This document shows positions 17,703 through 28,978 of a stretch of DNA of 64,000 nucleotides, in pieces (positions within the stretch are counted from its first letter, which is position 1; each line of letters starts with the position of its first letter). The stretch is from assembly GCA_965223095.1 (NCBI GenBank), contig OZ244979.1:2294001-2358000 (forward strand), given 5' to 3'. Made by a program: the position numbers and the translations under genes. Origin of the DNA: J054 sp965223095 (GTDB lineage: Bacteria > Pseudomonadota > Gammaproteobacteria > Steroidobacterales > GCA-2729495). A model generated the notes under the pieces. The model saw only the letters and a list, made by a program, of their open reading frames with translations. It did not search any database and was not told the DNA's origin.

Positions 17703-19004
17703 ATGAATAACATACAAGTTTCTTTAGAGGCTCAGGAGGGCTTGCAGCGTCGTCTTCGGGTGAAGGTTCCATCTGACCAGGTGGATGTCGAGATTAGCGA
17801 GCGGCTGCGCAAGGTCGCGCAGACTACCCGGATAAAGGGTTTCAGGCCTGGGAAGGTGCCGGCCAAGATTATTCGCGACCGCTACGGCGCTCAGGTTCGC
17901 CAAGAAGTTGTGCAAGAAATCTTGCAGTCGAGTTTTTCGCAAGCGATCAGTCAGGAGAGTCTGCGTCCAGCAGGTGGGCCTCGAATTGAGGCCGAATCTT
18001 TAGAAGAAGGTCAAGACTTGGCATACACGGCTATCTTTGAAGTTTATCCGGAAGTCCAGCTGCGTAATTTGGACCAGCTTGCGGTGACCCGTCCAAGTGT
18101 TGAAATCGGTGCCGAGGATGTCGACGCGATGATCCGAACTCTGCGCTTGCAACGATCTACCTGGCAGGTCGTCGATGAGCCGGCTGATGAGGGCCATCAA
18201 GTGATCATTGATTTCGAAGGCCGTCGCAAGGGTGAGCCGCTAGAGGGTGGCAAAGGAGACGCAGTGCCCATCGTCATCGGCGAGGGGCAAATGCTGCCGG
18301 ACTTTGAGAAAAACTTGAAGGGTTTAAAGGCGGGCGACGAGAAAAGCTTTAAGCTTAAATTTCCCAAGGATTATCATGCGCAAGAGCTTGCCGGTGAGAA
18401 GGTCGATTTCTCGGTGAAACTTAAGGAAGTGGCAGCCCGGCAGCTGCCGGATGTCGATGCTGAGTTCATCAAGGCCTTTGGTATAGACAGTGGGTCTGAG
18501 GAAGATTTTCGCGCCGATGTGCAGGGCAATATGGAGCGCGAAGCCAACGAGCGGATTCGCGAACAGCTCAAGGCTCAGGTCATGGAAGGGCTGCTCGAGA
18601 CGAATGATATTCAGGTGCCGACGGTGCTGATTGATCAAGAGGCTAGCGACCTGCACAAGCGTGCGCATGAGCAAGCCGGGCCGCAAGTTGAGCAGGACGA
18701 CAGCTCGTCACCCGAGGCATTTCGTGAGCAAGCGGAGCGTCGTGTCAAGCTTGGTTTGCTGATGGGGGCGGTAATCAACGATTTCGAAGTGACCGTGGAT
18801 CGCGACCGGTTGACCGCCAAAATCGCCGAAATGTCTACCCCGTATGAAAACCCGGATGAAATCGCCAAGCTATACTTCCAGAATCCGCAGTTGTTATCGC
18901 AAGTTGAAAGTGTCGTCTTGGAAGAGCAGGTGGTTGACCTGTTGCTGGATAAGGCGACCGTTACCTCAAAGTCGGTGACGTTTGACGAAGCATTGCATGG
19001 ATAA
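17703..19004 (+). CDS. tig: trigger factor
   Basis: The 433-residue ribosome-associated chaperone binds nascent chains and has prolyl isomerase activity. Three parts are visible: the N-terminal ribosome-binding domain with the loop signature GFRPGKVP (about 45-52), a FKBP-type domain (about 155-245, [11 protein letters not shown] to FSVKLKEV), and a helical C-terminal substrate-binding domain. The ribosome-binding site before the ATG is weak. tig-clpP-clpX-lon is the conserved order. Confidence 0.96.
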   Translation: MNNIQVSLEAQEGLQRRLRVKVPSDQVDVEISERLRKVAQTTRIKGFRPGKVPAKIIRDRYGAQVRQEVVQEILQSSFSQAISQESLRPAGGPRIEAESLEEGQDLAYTAIFEVYPEVQLRNLDQLAVTRPSVEIGAEDVDAMIRTLRLQRSTWQVVDEPADEGHQVIIDFEGRRKGEPLEGGKGDAVPIVIGEGQMLPDFEKNLKGLKAGDEKSFKLKFPKDYHAQELAGEKVDFSVKLKEVAARQLPDVDAEFIKAFGIDSGSEEDFRADVQGNMEREANERIREQLKAQVMEGLLETNDIQVPTVLIDQEASDLHKRAHEQAGPQVEQDDSSSPEAFREQAERRVKLGLLMGAVINDFEVTVDRDRLTAKIAEMSTPYENPDEIAKLYFQNPQLLSQVESVVLEEQVVDLLLDKATVTSKSVTFDEALHG

Positions 19005-19054
19005 ACGAATGTTGCTGGTGGCTGAGCAGCTTGAAATTTGAAGGGAATCGGAGC

Positions 19055-19681
19055 ATGGACACGAAAGCGCTAAACCTAGTCCCCATGGTCGTCGAGCAAA
19101 CGGCTAGGGGCGAGCGTTCTTACGATATCTACTCGCGCCTGCTAAAGGAGCGCGTGGTATTTGTGGTGGGGCCGGTGGAAGACCATATGGCGAACTTGGT
19201 GGTCGCCCAGCTTTTATTCTTGGAGTCTGAGAATCCGACTAAGGATATCCATTTGTACATCAATTCGCCCGGAGGCTCCGTCAGTGCGGGTCTTTCTATA
19301 TACGACACCATGCAGTTCGTACGTCCCGACATCAGCACGATTTGCGTCGGTCAGGCTGCGAGTATGGGGGCGGTATTGCTAGCTGGCGGCGCGAAGGAAA
19401 AGCGGCACTGTTTGCCGCATTCTCGCATCATGATTCATCAGCCCATTGCCGGATTTCAGGGGCAGGCATCGGATATTGATATTCACGCGCGCGAGGTTTT
19501 GCAAACGCGTGAGCGACTTAATCTAATTTTATCGAATCATACCGGTCAACCCATCGAGCAAATACAGCGAGACACCGATCGCGACAATTTTATGAGCGGT
19601 GCCAGTGCGGTTGACTACGGGTTGATCGATAGCGTGTTGCAGCAACGCGCGGAGTCATCCTCCGAGTCGGATGAAACGTGA
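19055..19681 (+). CDS. clpP: ATP-dependent Clp protease proteolytic subunit
   Basis: The 208-residue serine protease forms the tetradecameric ClpP chamber. The catalytic Ser103 lies in [10 protein letters not shown] and His128 in RIMIHQP, with normal spacing. The ATG at 19055 is preferred to a TTG at 19031 because AAGGGAATCGG stands before it and the resulting length matches the family. clpX follows 123 bases downstream. Confidence 0.96.
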   Translation: MDTKALNLVPMVVEQTARGERSYDIYSRLLKERVVFVVGPVEDHMANLVVAQLLFLESENPTKDIHLYINSPGGSVSAGLSIYDTMQFVRPDISTICVGQAASMGAVLLAGGAKEKRHCLPHSRIMIHQPIAGFQGQASDIDIHAREVLQTRERLNLILSNHTGQPIEQIQRDTDRDNFMSGASAVDYGLIDSVLQQRAESSSESDET

Positions 19682-19685
19682 CGCG

Positions 19686-19708
19686 GTTCACAGGCCAAAG
19701 GCGTGAAC
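19686..19708 (+). repeat. stem-loop after clpP
   Basis: GTTCAC and GTGAAC flank an inner GCC-AAA-GGC, forming a compact hairpin just after the clpP stop. There is no U-run, so it may stabilise or process the clpP-clpX mRNA rather than terminate it. Confidence 0.4.
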
Positions 19709-19804
19709 TGGTCTTTGCACCTTTAGGCGTTGCCATGCTATATACCGGCTTGTTGGACTTAGAACGACGCGGTACATATACACCGCGGTAGGCAAAGGCG
19801 ATTT

Positions 19805-21124
19805 ATGGCTGACGATAGTCGAGGTAGAGGTGAGGACGGCAAATTGCTGTATTGCTCTTTCTGCGGTAAGAGTCAGCACGAAGTTCGTAAACTAATTGCT
19901 GGACCCTCGGTTTTCATCTGTGATGAGTGCGTCGAGCTGTGCAATGACATCATTCGCGAAGAGCTTGAGGATCGCGGAGAGACCGGTGCGACCAAGCTAC
20001 CCAAGCCCCATGAAATAAAAGAAGTCCTTGACGAGTACGTCATCGGGCAGCAGCGGGCAAAGAAGGTTTTGTCCGTGGCGGTTTATAACCATTACAAGCG
20101 CTTGGAAGATCGAGGTCACGATGGCGGCAAGGACGACATCGAGCTCGCCAAGAGCAATATTTTACTGATCGGCCCGACGGGTTGCGGTAAAACCTTGCTT
20201 GCGGAAACCTTGGCGCGATTGCTCAATGTGCCCTTTACCATTGCTGACGCTACCACACTCACCGAAGCAGGTTATGTCGGGGAGGATGTTGAGAACATCA
20301 TTCAGAAGTTGCTGCAAAAGTGTGACTACGATGTTGAAAAAGCGCAAACAGGAATTGTCTATATCGATGAAATAGATAAGATTTCTCGCAAGTCTGATAA
20401 TCCCTCCATTACGCGCGATGTCTCGGGCGAGGGCGTTCAACAAGCGCTGTTAAAACTGATTGAGGGAACCATTGCTTCTGTTCCTCCGCAGGGCGGCCGC
20501 AAGCATCCGCAGCAGGAGTTCTTGCAGGTTGATACCGCCAATATCTTGTTTGTTTGCGGCGGCGCATTTGCGGGCCTGGACCGTATCATTCGCAGCCGTT
20601 CCGAGCACAGTGGCATCGGTTTTGTCGCCGATGTGAAGAGTGCCGATGATGTGGTGAATATCGGTGATTTATTGGCCGACGTCGAACCCGCGGATCTAAT
20701 TAAGTATGGCCTTATCCCAGAGTTCGTGGGCCGACTGCCCGTGGTTGCTACGCTGGATGAACTGGATGAAGATGCACTGGTGCAAATCTTGGTCGAGCCG
20801 CGTAATGCCCTGACCAAGCAATATCGGAAACTTTTCGACATGGAGGGGGTTGAGCTGGAGTTTCGCGAAGATGCGCTGCGTGCGGTGGCTAAACGGGCCA
20901 TGGAGCGGAAGACGGGTGCCCGTGGCTTGCGAACGATTCTCGAGAATGTCTTGCTAGACACCATGTACGATTTGCCAGCTTCTCCCACGGCGAGCAAGGT
21001 GGTGGTGGACGCGGCCGTGGTGTCTGGCGAAACTCGACCGTATGTGATCTATGAATCTGAAGACACCGCGCCTTTGTTGACGGTCGATGAAGAGCGTTTA
21101 CCAACCGGGTCTGATAGCCCTTGA
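19805..21124 (+). CDS. clpX: ATP-dependent Clp protease ATP-binding subunit ClpX
   Basis: The 439-residue AAA+ unfoldase feeds ClpP. It has an N-terminal zinc-binding domain with Cys17, Cys20, Cys39 and Cys42. The Walker A motif is GPTGCGKT (about 122-129) and Walker B is VYIDEIDKI. The pore loop GYVGEDVE and the ClpP-contact loop region are present. The length is slightly above that of E. coli ClpX because of the short acidic C-terminus. Confidence 0.97.
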   Translation: MADDSRGRGEDGKLLYCSFCGKSQHEVRKLIAGPSVFICDECVELCNDIIREELEDRGETGATKLPKPHEIKEVLDEYVIGQQRAKKVLSVAVYNHYKRLEDRGHDGGKDDIELAKSNILLIGPTGCGKTLLAETLARLLNVPFTIADATTLTEAGYVGEDVENIIQKLLQKCDYDVEKAQTGIVYIDEIDKISRKSDNPSITRDVSGEGVQQALLKLIEGTIASVPPQGGRKHPQQEFLQVDTANILFVCGGAFAGLDRIIRSRSEHSGIGFVADVKSADDVVNIGDLLADVEPADLIKYGLIPEFVGRLPVVATLDELDEDALVQILVEPRNALTKQYRKLFDMEGVELEFREDALRAVAKRAMERKTGARGLRTILENVLLDTMYDLPASPTASKVVVDAAVVSGETRPYVIYESEDTAPLLTVDEERLPTGSDSP

Positions 21125-21256
21125 TATGTGCGCCGGTCACCCCAATTTCTCCAGGGTGGTCATGAATTATCTTTAGGCAGCGCATTGTCAATTGAATTTC
21201 CGTATCCACCAGCTTTTTCGTTCCTACGATTACCTGAAGTAGAGGTTAGATAGCCC

Positions 21257-23671
21257 ATGAGTGACTCGAGTAGCGACGCCCGTCGAGCCGTGCCGATTCT
21301 TCCGCTGCGTGATGTGGTTGTTTACCCGCATATGGTTATTCCGCTCTTTGTCGGTCGAGAGAAGTCAATCCTGGCCCTCGATGAAGCCATGAGCTCGGGT
21401 AAGCAAATTCTCCTTGTCGCCCAGAAACAAGCTGACGTGGACGAACCTAGCTTGGACGATATCTACCGTATCGGTGCCTTGGCAACGATATTGCAGTTGC
21501 TTAAGTTGCCCGATGGAACCGTGAAAGTACTGGTGGAGGGTGGCGCACGAGCTCGCCTATTGGAAACCCATGCAGGCGAGTACTTTGCGGCCGATATCGA
21601 ACTCGTTGAAGAAGCGGACGACCTGGATAACCGCGAGGTCGATGTGCTTAAGCGATCGGTGATTTCTCAATTTGAGAACTACATTAAGCTGAACAAGAAA
21701 GTACCACCGGAAATTCTGACCTCGTTAACCGGCATCGATCAGCCCGGCCGTCTAGCGGATACCGTGGCTGCTCATATGTCGCTGAAATTAGAGGAAAAAC
21801 AGAAGGTTTTGGAAATGGTGGAGGTTCGTCCTCGCCTTGAGCATGTCATGGGGCTCATCGATGGCGAAATCGACATGTTGCAGATCGAAAAGCGTATTCG
21901 CGGTCGCGTAAAGCAGCAGATGGAGAAGAGCCAGCGCGAGTACTATCTCAACGAGCAAATGAAGGCAATTCAAAAAGAGTTGGGCGAGATGGATGACGCG
22001 CCCAATGAAATGGCCGATTTAGAACAAAAGATTGCCGATGCGGGCATGCCTGCGGAGGCGCGTGAGAAAGCAAGCTCAGAACTCAACAAGTTGAAGATGA
22101 TGTCGCCGATGTCGGCCGAGGCTACCGTCGTGCGTAACTATATCGACTGGCTGCTTAAATCCCCTTGGAAAAAACGCTCGAGAATCAACAACGATTTGGA
22201 GCGCGCCGAGCGAGTTCTCGAGGCCGATCACTATGGTCTAGATAAAGTTAAAGAACGCATTCTTGAATATCTTGCCGTACAACAGAGAGTGCGCAAATTG
22301 AAAGGGCCAATTCTTTGCCTGGTGGGTCCTCCGGGCGTTGGTAAAACATCCCTTGGCCAAAGTATTGCGCGCGCCACGAATAGGAAGTTCGTGCGCATGT
22401 CTTTAGGCGGGGTGCGCGATGAGGCTGAAATCCGCGGTCATCGTCGTACATATATCGGCTCCATGCCAGGGAAGATCGTGCAAAACTTGTCTAAGGCGGG
22501 TACGCGTAATCCATTGTTCTTGCTGGATGAAGTGGACAAGATGTCCATGGATTTCCGGGGTGACCCATCCTCTGCGCTGCTTGAAGTGTTGGATCCTGAG
22601 CAAAATGCCGCTTTTAACGATCACTATCTCGAAGTGGATTTTGATTTATCGGATGTCATGTTTGTGTGTACGGCCAATACGCTGAATATTCCGCCGCCGC
22701 TACTTGATCGAATGGAAGTTATTCGAATTCCTGGCTACACAGAAGACGAGAAGCTGAACATTGCCAAGAAGTATCTAATCCCCAAACAAGTAAAGGCGAA
22801 CGGGCTGGCGGAAAAAGAGATCCTAATAGCGGATTCTAGTGTTCGCGACATTATTCGCTATTACACCCGAGAATCAGGCGTAAGAAATCTTGAGCGCGAA
22901 ATCGCGAAAATTTGTCGCAAAGTGGTTAAGAGTTTGTTGCTAAAGCCCCGTGATCGGCAGACTCATGTCTTGACTCGCGGGCTAGAAAAGTATTTGGGTG
23001 TGCGCCGTTATCGCTATGGATTGGCAGAGGAGAACGATCGGGTCGGCCAGGTCATCGGCTTGGCCTGGACCGAGGTCGGCGGCGAGCTATTGACCATCGA
23101 AGCTGCCGTAGTACCGGGAAAAGGTAAACTTATCCATACCGGACAACTAGGTGAGGTGATGCAAGAGTCGATTCAGGCGGCCCTGACGGTCGTCCGAAGT
23201 CGTGCCCGGGTATTGGGCGTTGATGAAGAATTTCATCAGCAGTTGGACCTGCATGTGCATGTCCCGGAGGGCGCAACTCCAAAGGACGGACCGAGTGCGG
23301 GCGTGGGTATGTGCACTGCTTTGGTGTCGGCCTTAACCGACATTCCTGTGCGTGCTGATGTGGCCATGACCGGAGAGATCACCCTACGAGGCGAGGTATT
23401 GCCCATTGGCGGACTCAAAGAAAAACTGCTTGCTGCCCATCGTGGTGGAATTACAACGGCCCTTATTCCTCATGAGAACGAGAAAGATTTGGCGGAAATT
23501 CCGAAGAACATCAAGGACAAAGTGAACATTGTTCCGGTTAGGTGGATAGACGAAGTCTTGGAGTTGTCGCTTCAGCACATGCCCGTTCCAAAATCATCGG
23601 CAGGGCAACTCGGCAAAGATGAGCCCAAGGCAGAGTCTTCGGGTCGGTCTAAGGGAGTGCGGCCGCACTGA
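21257..23671 (+). CDS. lon: ATP-dependent protease Lon
   Basis: The 804-residue protein has the N-terminal LON substrate-binding domain ([13 protein letters not shown] start), the AAA+ module with Walker [10 protein letters not shown] (about 357-365), and the C-terminal protease domain. The catalytic dyad is Ser680 in KDGPSAG and Lys723 in [10 protein letters not shown], with the 43-residue spacing of E. coli Lon. It degrades misfolded and regulatory proteins. I looked for a heat-shock promoter in the 132 bases upstream and could not identify one with confidence. Confidence 0.97.
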   Translation: MSDSSSDARRAVPILPLRDVVVYPHMVIPLFVGREKSILALDEAMSSGKQILLVAQKQADVDEPSLDDIYRIGALATILQLLKLPDGTVKVLVEGGARARLLETHAGEYFAADIELVEEADDLDNREVDVLKRSVISQFENYIKLNKKVPPEILTSLTGIDQPGRLADTVAAHMSLKLEEKQKVLEMVEVRPRLEHVMGLIDGEIDMLQIEKRIRGRVKQQMEKSQREYYLNEQMKAIQKELGEMDDAPNEMADLEQKIADAGMPAEAREKASSELNKLKMMSPMSAEATVVRNYIDWLLKSPWKKRSRINNDLERAERVLEADHYGLDKVKERILEYLAVQQRVRKLKGPILCLVGPPGVGKTSLGQSIARATNRKFVRMSLGGVRDEAEIRGHRRTYIGSMPGKIVQNLSKAGTRNPLFLLDEVDKMSMDFRGDPSSALLEVLDPEQNAAFNDHYLEVDFDLSDVMFVCTANTLNIPPPLLDRMEVIRIPGYTEDEKLNIAKKYLIPKQVKANGLAEKEILIADSSVRDIIRYYTRESGVRNLEREIAKICRKVVKSLLLKPRDRQTHVLTRGLEKYLGVRRYRYGLAEENDRVGQVIGLAWTEVGGELLTIEAAVVPGKGKLIHTGQLGEVMQESIQAALTVVRSRARVLGVDEEFHQQLDLHVHVPEGATPKDGPSAGVGMCTALVSALTDIPVRADVAMTGEITLRGEVLPIGGLKEKLLAAHRGGITTALIPHENEKDLAEIPKNIKDKVNIVPVRWIDEVLELSLQHMPVPKSSAGQLGKDEPKAESSGRSKGVRPH

Positions 23672-23701
23672 AAAATTGTCCAATCTTCTAATCGGCTTAT
23701 A

Positions 23702-23731
23702 TTGACAGGCGTTTTTCGCCCTTGGTATAAG
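23702..23731 (+). promoter_or_regulatory. sigma-70-type promoter upstream of hupB
   Basis: TTGACA, an 18-base spacer and TATAAG lie in the 232-base gap between lon and hupB, giving hupB its own promoter in addition to read-through from lon. Confidence 0.6.
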
Positions 23732-23903
23732 CCTTTTGGTATTTGTTGTTTCGCGTCTGGCTTGATCTGTTTTACGGGTACTCGGGTTCTCGAAAATAGC
23801 TTTCACAGGCACCGATGAAAAACTTCGAATGCATTGCGGGGAGCTGCTGGCAATGCTTGCTGGTGGCGGAAAAGTTTTTAACATCTAACTCAAAGGTAAA
23901 TAG

Positions 23904-24176
23904 ATGAATAAGGGTGATCTGATTGAAGTTGTCGCAGACAAGGCTGGTTTGTCGAAGGCTGATGCTGGCCGCGCGGTCGACGCGGTGGTTGGCGCTGTTA
24001 CAAAATCACTGAAAAAGGGTAAACAAGTATCGCTGGTTGGTTTTGGCACGTTCTCGGTTAAACGGCGCGCTGCACGTCAGGGGCGTAACCCGCGCACGGG
24101 CGAAACCATTCAAATTAAGGCGAGTAACGTGCCCGGCTTTAAGGCTGGCAAAGCCCTAAAGGATGCCGTAAACTAG
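23904..24176 (+). CDS. hupB: DNA-binding protein HU-beta
   Basis: The 90-residue histone-like protein starts [18 protein letters not shown] and contains the signature [18 protein letters not shown] (about 46-63), the beta-arm that inserts in the DNA minor groove. It compacts and bends DNA as a homo- or heterodimer. Its position after lon and before ppiD is conserved. The length is exactly that of E. coli HupB. Confidence 0.96.
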   Translation: MNKGDLIEVVADKAGLSKADAGRAVDAVVGAVTKSLKKGKQVSLVGFGTFSVKRRAARQGRNPRTGETIQIKASNVPGFKAGKALKDAVN

Positions 24177-24298
24177 CGCGCCTTTTGGCACCGGCTTGCA
24201 TGCAATGCTTCGGTGTCAGGTGGGTGGTCGGGTCGTCCCAGGCGGTTTTCGCGGCTATTGTGTAGGCGCTTTTCCACGCTGGATTTGGTACCCGTACT

Positions 24299-24374
24299 GG
24301 GTGCTTAGCTCAGCTGGGAGAGCGTCGCCCTTACAAGGCGAAGGTCGGGGGTTCGATCCCCTCAGCACCCACCA
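24299..24374 (+). tRNA. tRNA-Val (anticodon TAC)
   Basis: The acceptor GGGTGCT pairs with AGCACCC. The anticodon loop is CTTACAA, giving TAC. The CCA is encoded. Confidence 0.95.
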
Positions 24375-24385
24375 TGGTTTTCTGC

Positions 24386-24462
24386 GGAGTGGTAGTTCAG
24401 CTGGTTAGAATACCGGCCTGTCACGCCGGGGGTCGCGGGTTCGAGTCCCGTCCACTCCGCCA
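24386..24462 (+). tRNA. tRNA-Asp (anticodon GTC)
   Basis: GGAGTGG pairs with CCACTCC. The anticodon region GGCCTGTCACGCC gives GTC. It follows tRNA-Val by 11 bases and is probably on the same transcript. Confidence 0.95.
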
Positions 24463-24475
24463 CTCATGAACATTC

Positions 24476-24508
24476 ATCGGTGCCGCTAATGCGGCGCCGA
24501 TTTTTTTT
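24476..24508 (+). terminator. rho-independent terminator after the tRNA-Val/Asp pair
   Basis: An 11-bp stem ATCGGTGCCGC/GCGGCGCCGAT (one G-T pair) with a TAAT loop is followed by eight T residues. This is the clearest intrinsic terminator in the window. Confidence 0.9.
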
Positions 24509-24600
24509 GTCCCACCGATATACAATGCCCCGCTGAGAGCAGCGCTGTTGGCCAGTCTCAATGAGTTTTGTCGCTGTGAAGCTATGTTCCTGGAGTCGTC

Positions 24601-26502
24601 ATGCTGAATACGATACGAGAGCGCCTGAGTGGTTGGATCGCCGTACTGATTATTTTCATCCTCGCCATGGCCCTGGTTATTTCCTTTGGAAATATGAACA
24701 CTGACGTCGTGACCGGAAATTTCGCGGCCAAAGTCAACGGTGAAGAGATTCCTATGTTGGAATTCCGGCGTGTTTACCAAGATCAGTTACTGCGCCAGCA
24801 ACAGGCAGCCCAGGGGGAACTAACGGCTGAGCTTCAAGAACAAGTTAAGCGCAATGTTTTGGAGGGCATGGTTCAGGAACGCGCCGTGAGTCAGCATGTG
24901 CGTGAGCAAGGCTATAGGGTCAGCGACAAGCGGGTATCGGATTTTATTCGTGCGCAACCTGGCTTTCAGGTCGGTGGTGAGTTTGCACCGGAAGCTTACA
25001 TCGCGAGATTATCCAATATTGGTCAAACGCCCGATTTTTTCGAAGAACGCACTCGTAACAGATTGGAAATTAATCAACTGCAAGCCGGACTGGTCGCCAG
25101 TTCTTTCTATACGCCTACCGAGTATCGCCGTTTTATTGAGTTACAGCAGGAGCAGCGAAAAGCGACGCTGCTGCGATTTTCACCCGTGGATTTCATGCCG
25201 GAAGTCAAGATTGACGAGGCGATGATCGAGGCACACTACCAGCAGAATATTGAGCGTTACCAGACTGACGAAAGTGTGGGCTTGGAGTATGTCGAACTGC
25301 TGCTTGATGACATAGCAGCCACGGTTGTCGTCGATGAGGATGCTTTGCTTGAGTATTACGAGAGCAATCTGGCACGGTACTCAACACCAGAAGAGCGCAG
25401 GGCTCGTCACATTTTGGTCGCCATTGACGAGGAGACCGACGAAACGAAGGCCGAAGAGGTCATCACCCGTTTAGCGGGTAGGTTGTCCGATGGCGCTGAT
25501 TTCGCGGAATTGGCGCGAGAAAACTCCGACGACACAGGTTCTGCGCCGGATGGTGGCGAACTGGGTTGGGCGGCTCCGGGCGCCTACGTCGAGCCATTTG
25601 AGGCCGCGTTGTTTGAGTTAAAGACCGGCGAGGTCTCCGAACCCATCCGTACCCAGTTCGGATATCACTTGATTCAGCTGGAAGAAGTTCGCCCGGGGAC
25701 CCAAAAGGCCTTTGCGGAGATTCGCGACGAGCTACTGGAGCAACTGCAGCGACAGGCTGCAGAGGATGCTTTTTACGAACAGGCAGAACGATTGGACGAT
25801 CTGGCTTTAGAGAATCCCGGTAGCTTGGCCCTGGTGGCGGAACAGACTGGATTGGCGCTGCAACAAACTGAGGGGTTTACTCGCCAGGGTGGCGAGCCTT
25901 TAGGCTTCGATGCGGATCTTGTCGCCGCGGTATTCAGTCCGGCGGTACTAGATGAGGGAGAAAACAGTTCCTTGTTGGAGCTGGGTGAGGACCGAGCCGT
26001 GGTCGTTCGTGTCCTTGACCATCAATTGCCCCAAGCTCGACCCTTGGAGGACGTGCGAGCCGTCATCGAGGGCGAGCTACGCTTGCAGAAGGCATCTGCA
26101 ATGGCTACCGACCAGGGGGCGGCAGCCTTCGCGCGGATAGAGTCAGGTGAGGATTTGGATCTCATCGCCAACGAGCTTGGCCAGGCCCCAGAGACCTTCG
26201 GTCCATTGGCGCGCAATTCCAACGAGCTGCCACCGGATGTTCTGGGGGCTGTATTTCGAGCCGCTGATCTGACGGGTTTTCAGGGGCTTGAGACCAGTGA
26301 TGGCGGCTACGCTATCTATCGCCTGGATGAAGTTCTCCCGGGTAAGCCGGCGGCGGTCCCCCGGGAGCAACGGGACCAGGTCAAAATGCAGTTAGCACAG
26401 CAGGTTGGCAGTCGGGATTTTGGTGCTTTACTGACCGATTTGCGATCTTCCGTTGAGTTATTGATATCGCCCGATGCTTTTGGCGAAGAGACAGGTTTTT
26501 GA
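24601..26502 (+). CDS. ppiD: periplasmic folding chaperone PpiD (SurA_N/parvulin domains)
   Basis: The 633-residue protein is anchored by one N-terminal span (WIAVLIIFILAMALVISF, about 12-29), with the rest in the periplasm. A SurA-like helical N-terminal region follows. A parvulin domain lies at about 266-365 (RARHILVAID to EPIRTQFGYHLIQLEE), with GGELGW as the conserved turn. PpiD assists outer-membrane and periplasmic proteins leaving the Sec translocon. The gene after hupB is in its usual place; only the tRNA pair separates them. Confidence 0.93.
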   Translation: MLNTIRERLSGWIAVLIIFILAMALVISFGNMNTDVVTGNFAAKVNGEEIPMLEFRRVYQDQLLRQQQAAQGELTAELQEQVKRNVLEGMVQERAVSQHVREQGYRVSDKRVSDFIRAQPGFQVGGEFAPEAYIARLSNIGQTPDFFEERTRNRLEINQLQAGLVASSFYTPTEYRRFIELQQEQRKATLLRFSPVDFMPEVKIDEAMIEAHYQQNIERYQTDESVGLEYVELLLDDIAATVVVDEDALLEYYESNLARYSTPEERRARHILVAIDEETDETKAEEVITRLAGRLSDGADFAELARENSDDTGSAPDGGELGWAAPGAYVEPFEAALFELKTGEVSEPIRTQFGYHLIQLEEVRPGTQKAFAEIRDELLEQLQRQAAEDAFYEQAERLDDLALENPGSLALVAEQTGLALQQTEGFTRQGGEPLGFDADLVAAVFSPAVLDEGENSSLLELGEDRAVVVRVLDHQLPQARPLEDVRAVIEGELRLQKASAMATDQGAAAFARIESGEDLDLIANELGQAPETFGPLARNSNELPPDVLGAVFRAADLTGFQGLETSDGGYAIYRLDEVLPGKPAAVPREQRDQVKMQLAQQVGSRDFGALLTDLRSSVELLISPDAFGEETGF

Positions 26503-26797
26503 TCGAGCACTATTGAGCTGGAAACCCCTGGGGTTATAGGCAGGCACCGGACTAAGTTAGCATTGCGACTTGGTGGCCCGTCTCGAGCCATTGAATCGAC
26601 GGTATTGGTAACGCAGCGGGTCACAAGGGATGGTGTGAGTTTCGTAAGGGGATTTGCCGGCGGTGAACTTATGCAGCGGATGGTCAATTGGTCGCGTCCG
26701 TGGGGATTCCACCATCTGTGACTGATCTAGTGCTTTTTGGCGTCCGGCCTAAAGAGTTTTCGATTCGGCGATCAGTCCAGGTTACACTGCAAGGGCC
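26503..26797 (+). other. intergenic region between ppiD and the symporter gene
   Basis: In these 295 bases I see no supported gene, no terminator with a U-run and no convincing promoter hexamers. It presumably holds the promoter of the downstream transporter. Confidence 0.4.
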
Positions 26798-28069
26798 ATG
26801 ACGCGCCTCAAACTTCATTGGCAAATCGCCATCGCAATCGTGCTTGCCACCATTGTTGGTCGCCTGGCTGGTGAAACGGCCGCGATCGGATCCGTATTGC
26901 TGGTAGATGTGTTCGATTTCGTCGGCACGCTATTCATTAATGCCCTTAAGATGTTAATCGTTCCGCTGATTACGTCGTCCATTATTGTCGGCGTAGCCGG
27001 TATTGGGTCATCGGGTAATTTGGGTCGTCTGGGCGGTAAGACGCTTTTTTTCTACGCCCTGACGACCTTGCTAGCCATACTGGTAGGACTGTTCTTGGTC
27101 AATCTCGTCCGCCCTGGTTATGTAGATGGAGAGCCCGCACGGGAAGTCCTAGCCCTCGATACCCAGACTAGTGACATCGCCGAGCGTGTTGGCGACCGAG
27201 GTGCGGGGGATGTGGTCGATATATTTCTGCGGATGGTGCCGCCCAATATCGTGAACGCCGCGGCCAACGGTGAAATGCTGGGCATCATTTTTTTCTGCTT
27301 GCTGTTCGGGTACTTCATGACCCGGCTGGATCACAGTATGGCAGAGCCGTTGTTTCGTTTTTGGTCGGGCGTGTTTCAAGTCATGATGCGCATGACCGAG
27401 TGGGTGATGTTGTTTGCGCCCGTGGGTGTTTTTGGTTTGGTAGCAAAGGTTGTCGCCAAGACCGGGCTAGGGGCCGCCGGTCCCTTGCTCAGTTTTTCAT
27501 TGGTTGTCCTGTGCGCCTTGTTGTTGCATGTGATTTTGACCCTCGCGCTGCTGCTGCGATTTGTTGGCAAAGTCAGTCCATTCGCGATGTTTAGAGCCGT
27601 GTCGCCAGCCCTGCTTACCGCGTTCTCCACGGCCTCTTCGTCTGCAACATTGCCGGTCACCATGGAATGCGTGGAAAACGACGTGGGCGTCTCCAATCGT
27701 CTGAGTAGTTTTGTGCTGCCCTTGGGCGCCACGGTTAACATGAATGGCACGGCCTTGTACGAGTGCATGGCGGCCATGTTTCTCGCCCAAGCTTACGGCG
27801 TGGATCTTGGGATCGGCGTACAGTTTTCAATCGTCGCCATTGCCTTGGTGACATCCATTGGGGTTGCCGGTATTCCGTCGGCCTCGCTCGTGGCAATCGC
27901 GATCATTCTTGCCGCGGTCGGCTTACCCATTGAAGGCATTGGCGTGCTATTTGTTTTCGATCGCGTTTTGGATATGGCGAGAACCAGTGTCAATGTGTTT
28001 GGCGATGCATCCTGCGCGGTTATTCTGGCGCGCTTAGAAGGCGAAAAGCTATCGCTGGACCCAGCCTAG
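26798..28069 (+). CDS. dicarboxylate/amino acid:cation symporter (DAACS family)
   Basis: The 423-residue membrane protein has about eight transmembrane helices with two re-entrant loops. The serine-rich HP1 motif STASSSATLPVT (about 281-292) and the NMNGT motif (about 315-319) are diagnostic of glutamate/aspartate and C4-dicarboxylate symporters. The substrate (glutamate, aspartate or succinate) cannot be fixed from sequence alone. It is convergent with fabI, with a gap of 23 bases. Confidence 0.9.
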   Translation: MTRLKLHWQIAIAIVLATIVGRLAGETAAIGSVLLVDVFDFVGTLFINALKMLIVPLITSSIIVGVAGIGSSGNLGRLGGKTLFFYALTTLLAILVGLFLVNLVRPGYVDGEPAREVLALDTQTSDIAERVGDRGAGDVVDIFLRMVPPNIVNAAANGEMLGIIFFCLLFGYFMTRLDHSMAEPLFRFWSGVFQVMMRMTEWVMLFAPVGVFGLVAKVVAKTGLGAAGPLLSFSLVVLCALLLHVILTLALLLRFVGKVSPFAMFRAVSPALLTAFSTASSSATLPVTMECVENDVGVSNRLSSFVLPLGATVNMNGTALYECMAAMFLAQAYGVDLGIGVQFSIVAIALVTSIGVAGIPSASLVAIAIILAAVGLPIEGIGVLFVFDRVLDMARTSVNVFGDASCAVILARLEGEKLSLDPA

Positions 28070-28092
28070 CCTGGGGTTGCTGCGCTTGTCTG

Positions 28093-28872
28093 TTACTGCA
28101 GACCCATGCCCATCATGTTGAATCCGGCGTCGACGTAGAGAATTTCACCAGTAATTCCACTGGCCAAATCCGAGCACATGAAAGCGGCTGCATTACCCAC
28201 TTCTTCAATGCTGACATTTCGTTTCAGCGCGGCTGCGTTGGCCACATGGCCCAGCATGCTGCGAAAATCGCCAACACCCGATGCCGCGAGGGTTTTAATG
28301 GGGCCGGCGGATATACCGTTGACGCGTACGCCGTCACGACCCAGATCGGCTGCCATAAAGCGAACATTCGCCTCCAGACTGGCCTTAGCGGGGCCCATGA
28401 TGTTGTAGTTGGGGATTGCCCGCACGGCCCCGAGATAGCTGAGGGTCAGCAGTGAGCTGCCGGGCTTGAGCATGGGGCGTGCGGCTTTGGCCAAAGCTGG
28501 GAAGCTATAGCTGCTTATGTCGTGGGCAATCTGCGACCCCTCGCGAGTGACTGTATCCAGGTAACCCCCCTTAAGTTGCTCGCGGGGCGCGAAACCCACC
28601 GAGTGCACCAAGATATCAAGTTGCTGCCAATGCTTGCCGATATCGTCGAAGACCGCCGCAATGTCCTCATCCTTGGAGACATCCATAGGCTGACAGGACG
28701 TGGCGCCTAGCTCGCCTGCCATTTCTTCCACCCGATCGCGCAGTTTTTCGCCTTGATAGCTAAGGGCCAGTTTGGCACCCTCGCGTGCCATTGCCTGGGC
28801 AATGCCCCAGGCAATGGACCTATTGCTCGCAATACCGGCAATAAGCGCGGTTTTTCCAGCCAGAAATCCCAT
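28093..28872 (-). CDS. fabI: enoyl-[acyl-carrier-protein] reductase (NADH)
   Basis: The 259-residue short-chain dehydrogenase reduces trans-2-enoyl-ACP in the last step of fatty acid elongation. The FabI-specific features are the N-terminal [13 protein letters not shown] nucleotide site and the Tyr-x6-Lys active site in [10 protein letters not shown]. The ATG at 28872 has GGAG five bases upstream; a GTG one codon earlier is an unlikely alternative. Confidence 0.96.
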   Translation of the reverse strand: MGFLAGKTALIAGIASNRSIAWGIAQAMAREGAKLALSYQGEKLRDRVEEMAGELGATSCQPMDVSKDEDIAAVFDDIGKHWQQLDILVHSVGFAPREQLKGGYLDTVTREGSQIAHDISSYSFPALAKAARPMLKPGSSLLTLSYLGAVRAIPNYNIMGPAKASLEANVRFMAADLGRDGVRVNGISAGPIKTLAASGVGDFRSMLGHVANAAALKRNVSIEEVGNAAAFMCSDLASGITGEILYVDAGFNMMGMGLQ

Positions 28873-28978
28873 CACAACTCCATGCAGTGTCGCGGTTCCA
28901 TCGATAGTTTACGCGTTGATTACAGGCGGGTACACGCCCTGCTTTATACCCGGCCGGGGTCCGGTATCATTATTGCCA

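Noticed and set aside
16792..17717. Minus-strand frames over the tRNA genes (such as one reading MVGADGFEPPTLCSQ and one reading RKERLELSRVTPQN)
   Set aside because: They are antisense translations of tRNA-Pro and tRNA-Leu, a well-known artefact in annotation. They overlap real tRNAs and have no start-site support.
24177..24298. Hairpin-like GGCACCG/CGGTGTC after hupB as a terminator
   Set aside because: The loop is long, one pair is G-T, and there is no U-run.
28772..28978. Upstream extension of the methyltransferase frame
   Set aside because: It overlaps fabI on the opposite strand and shows no methyltransferase-like sequence; the ATG at 28979 gives a normal start.
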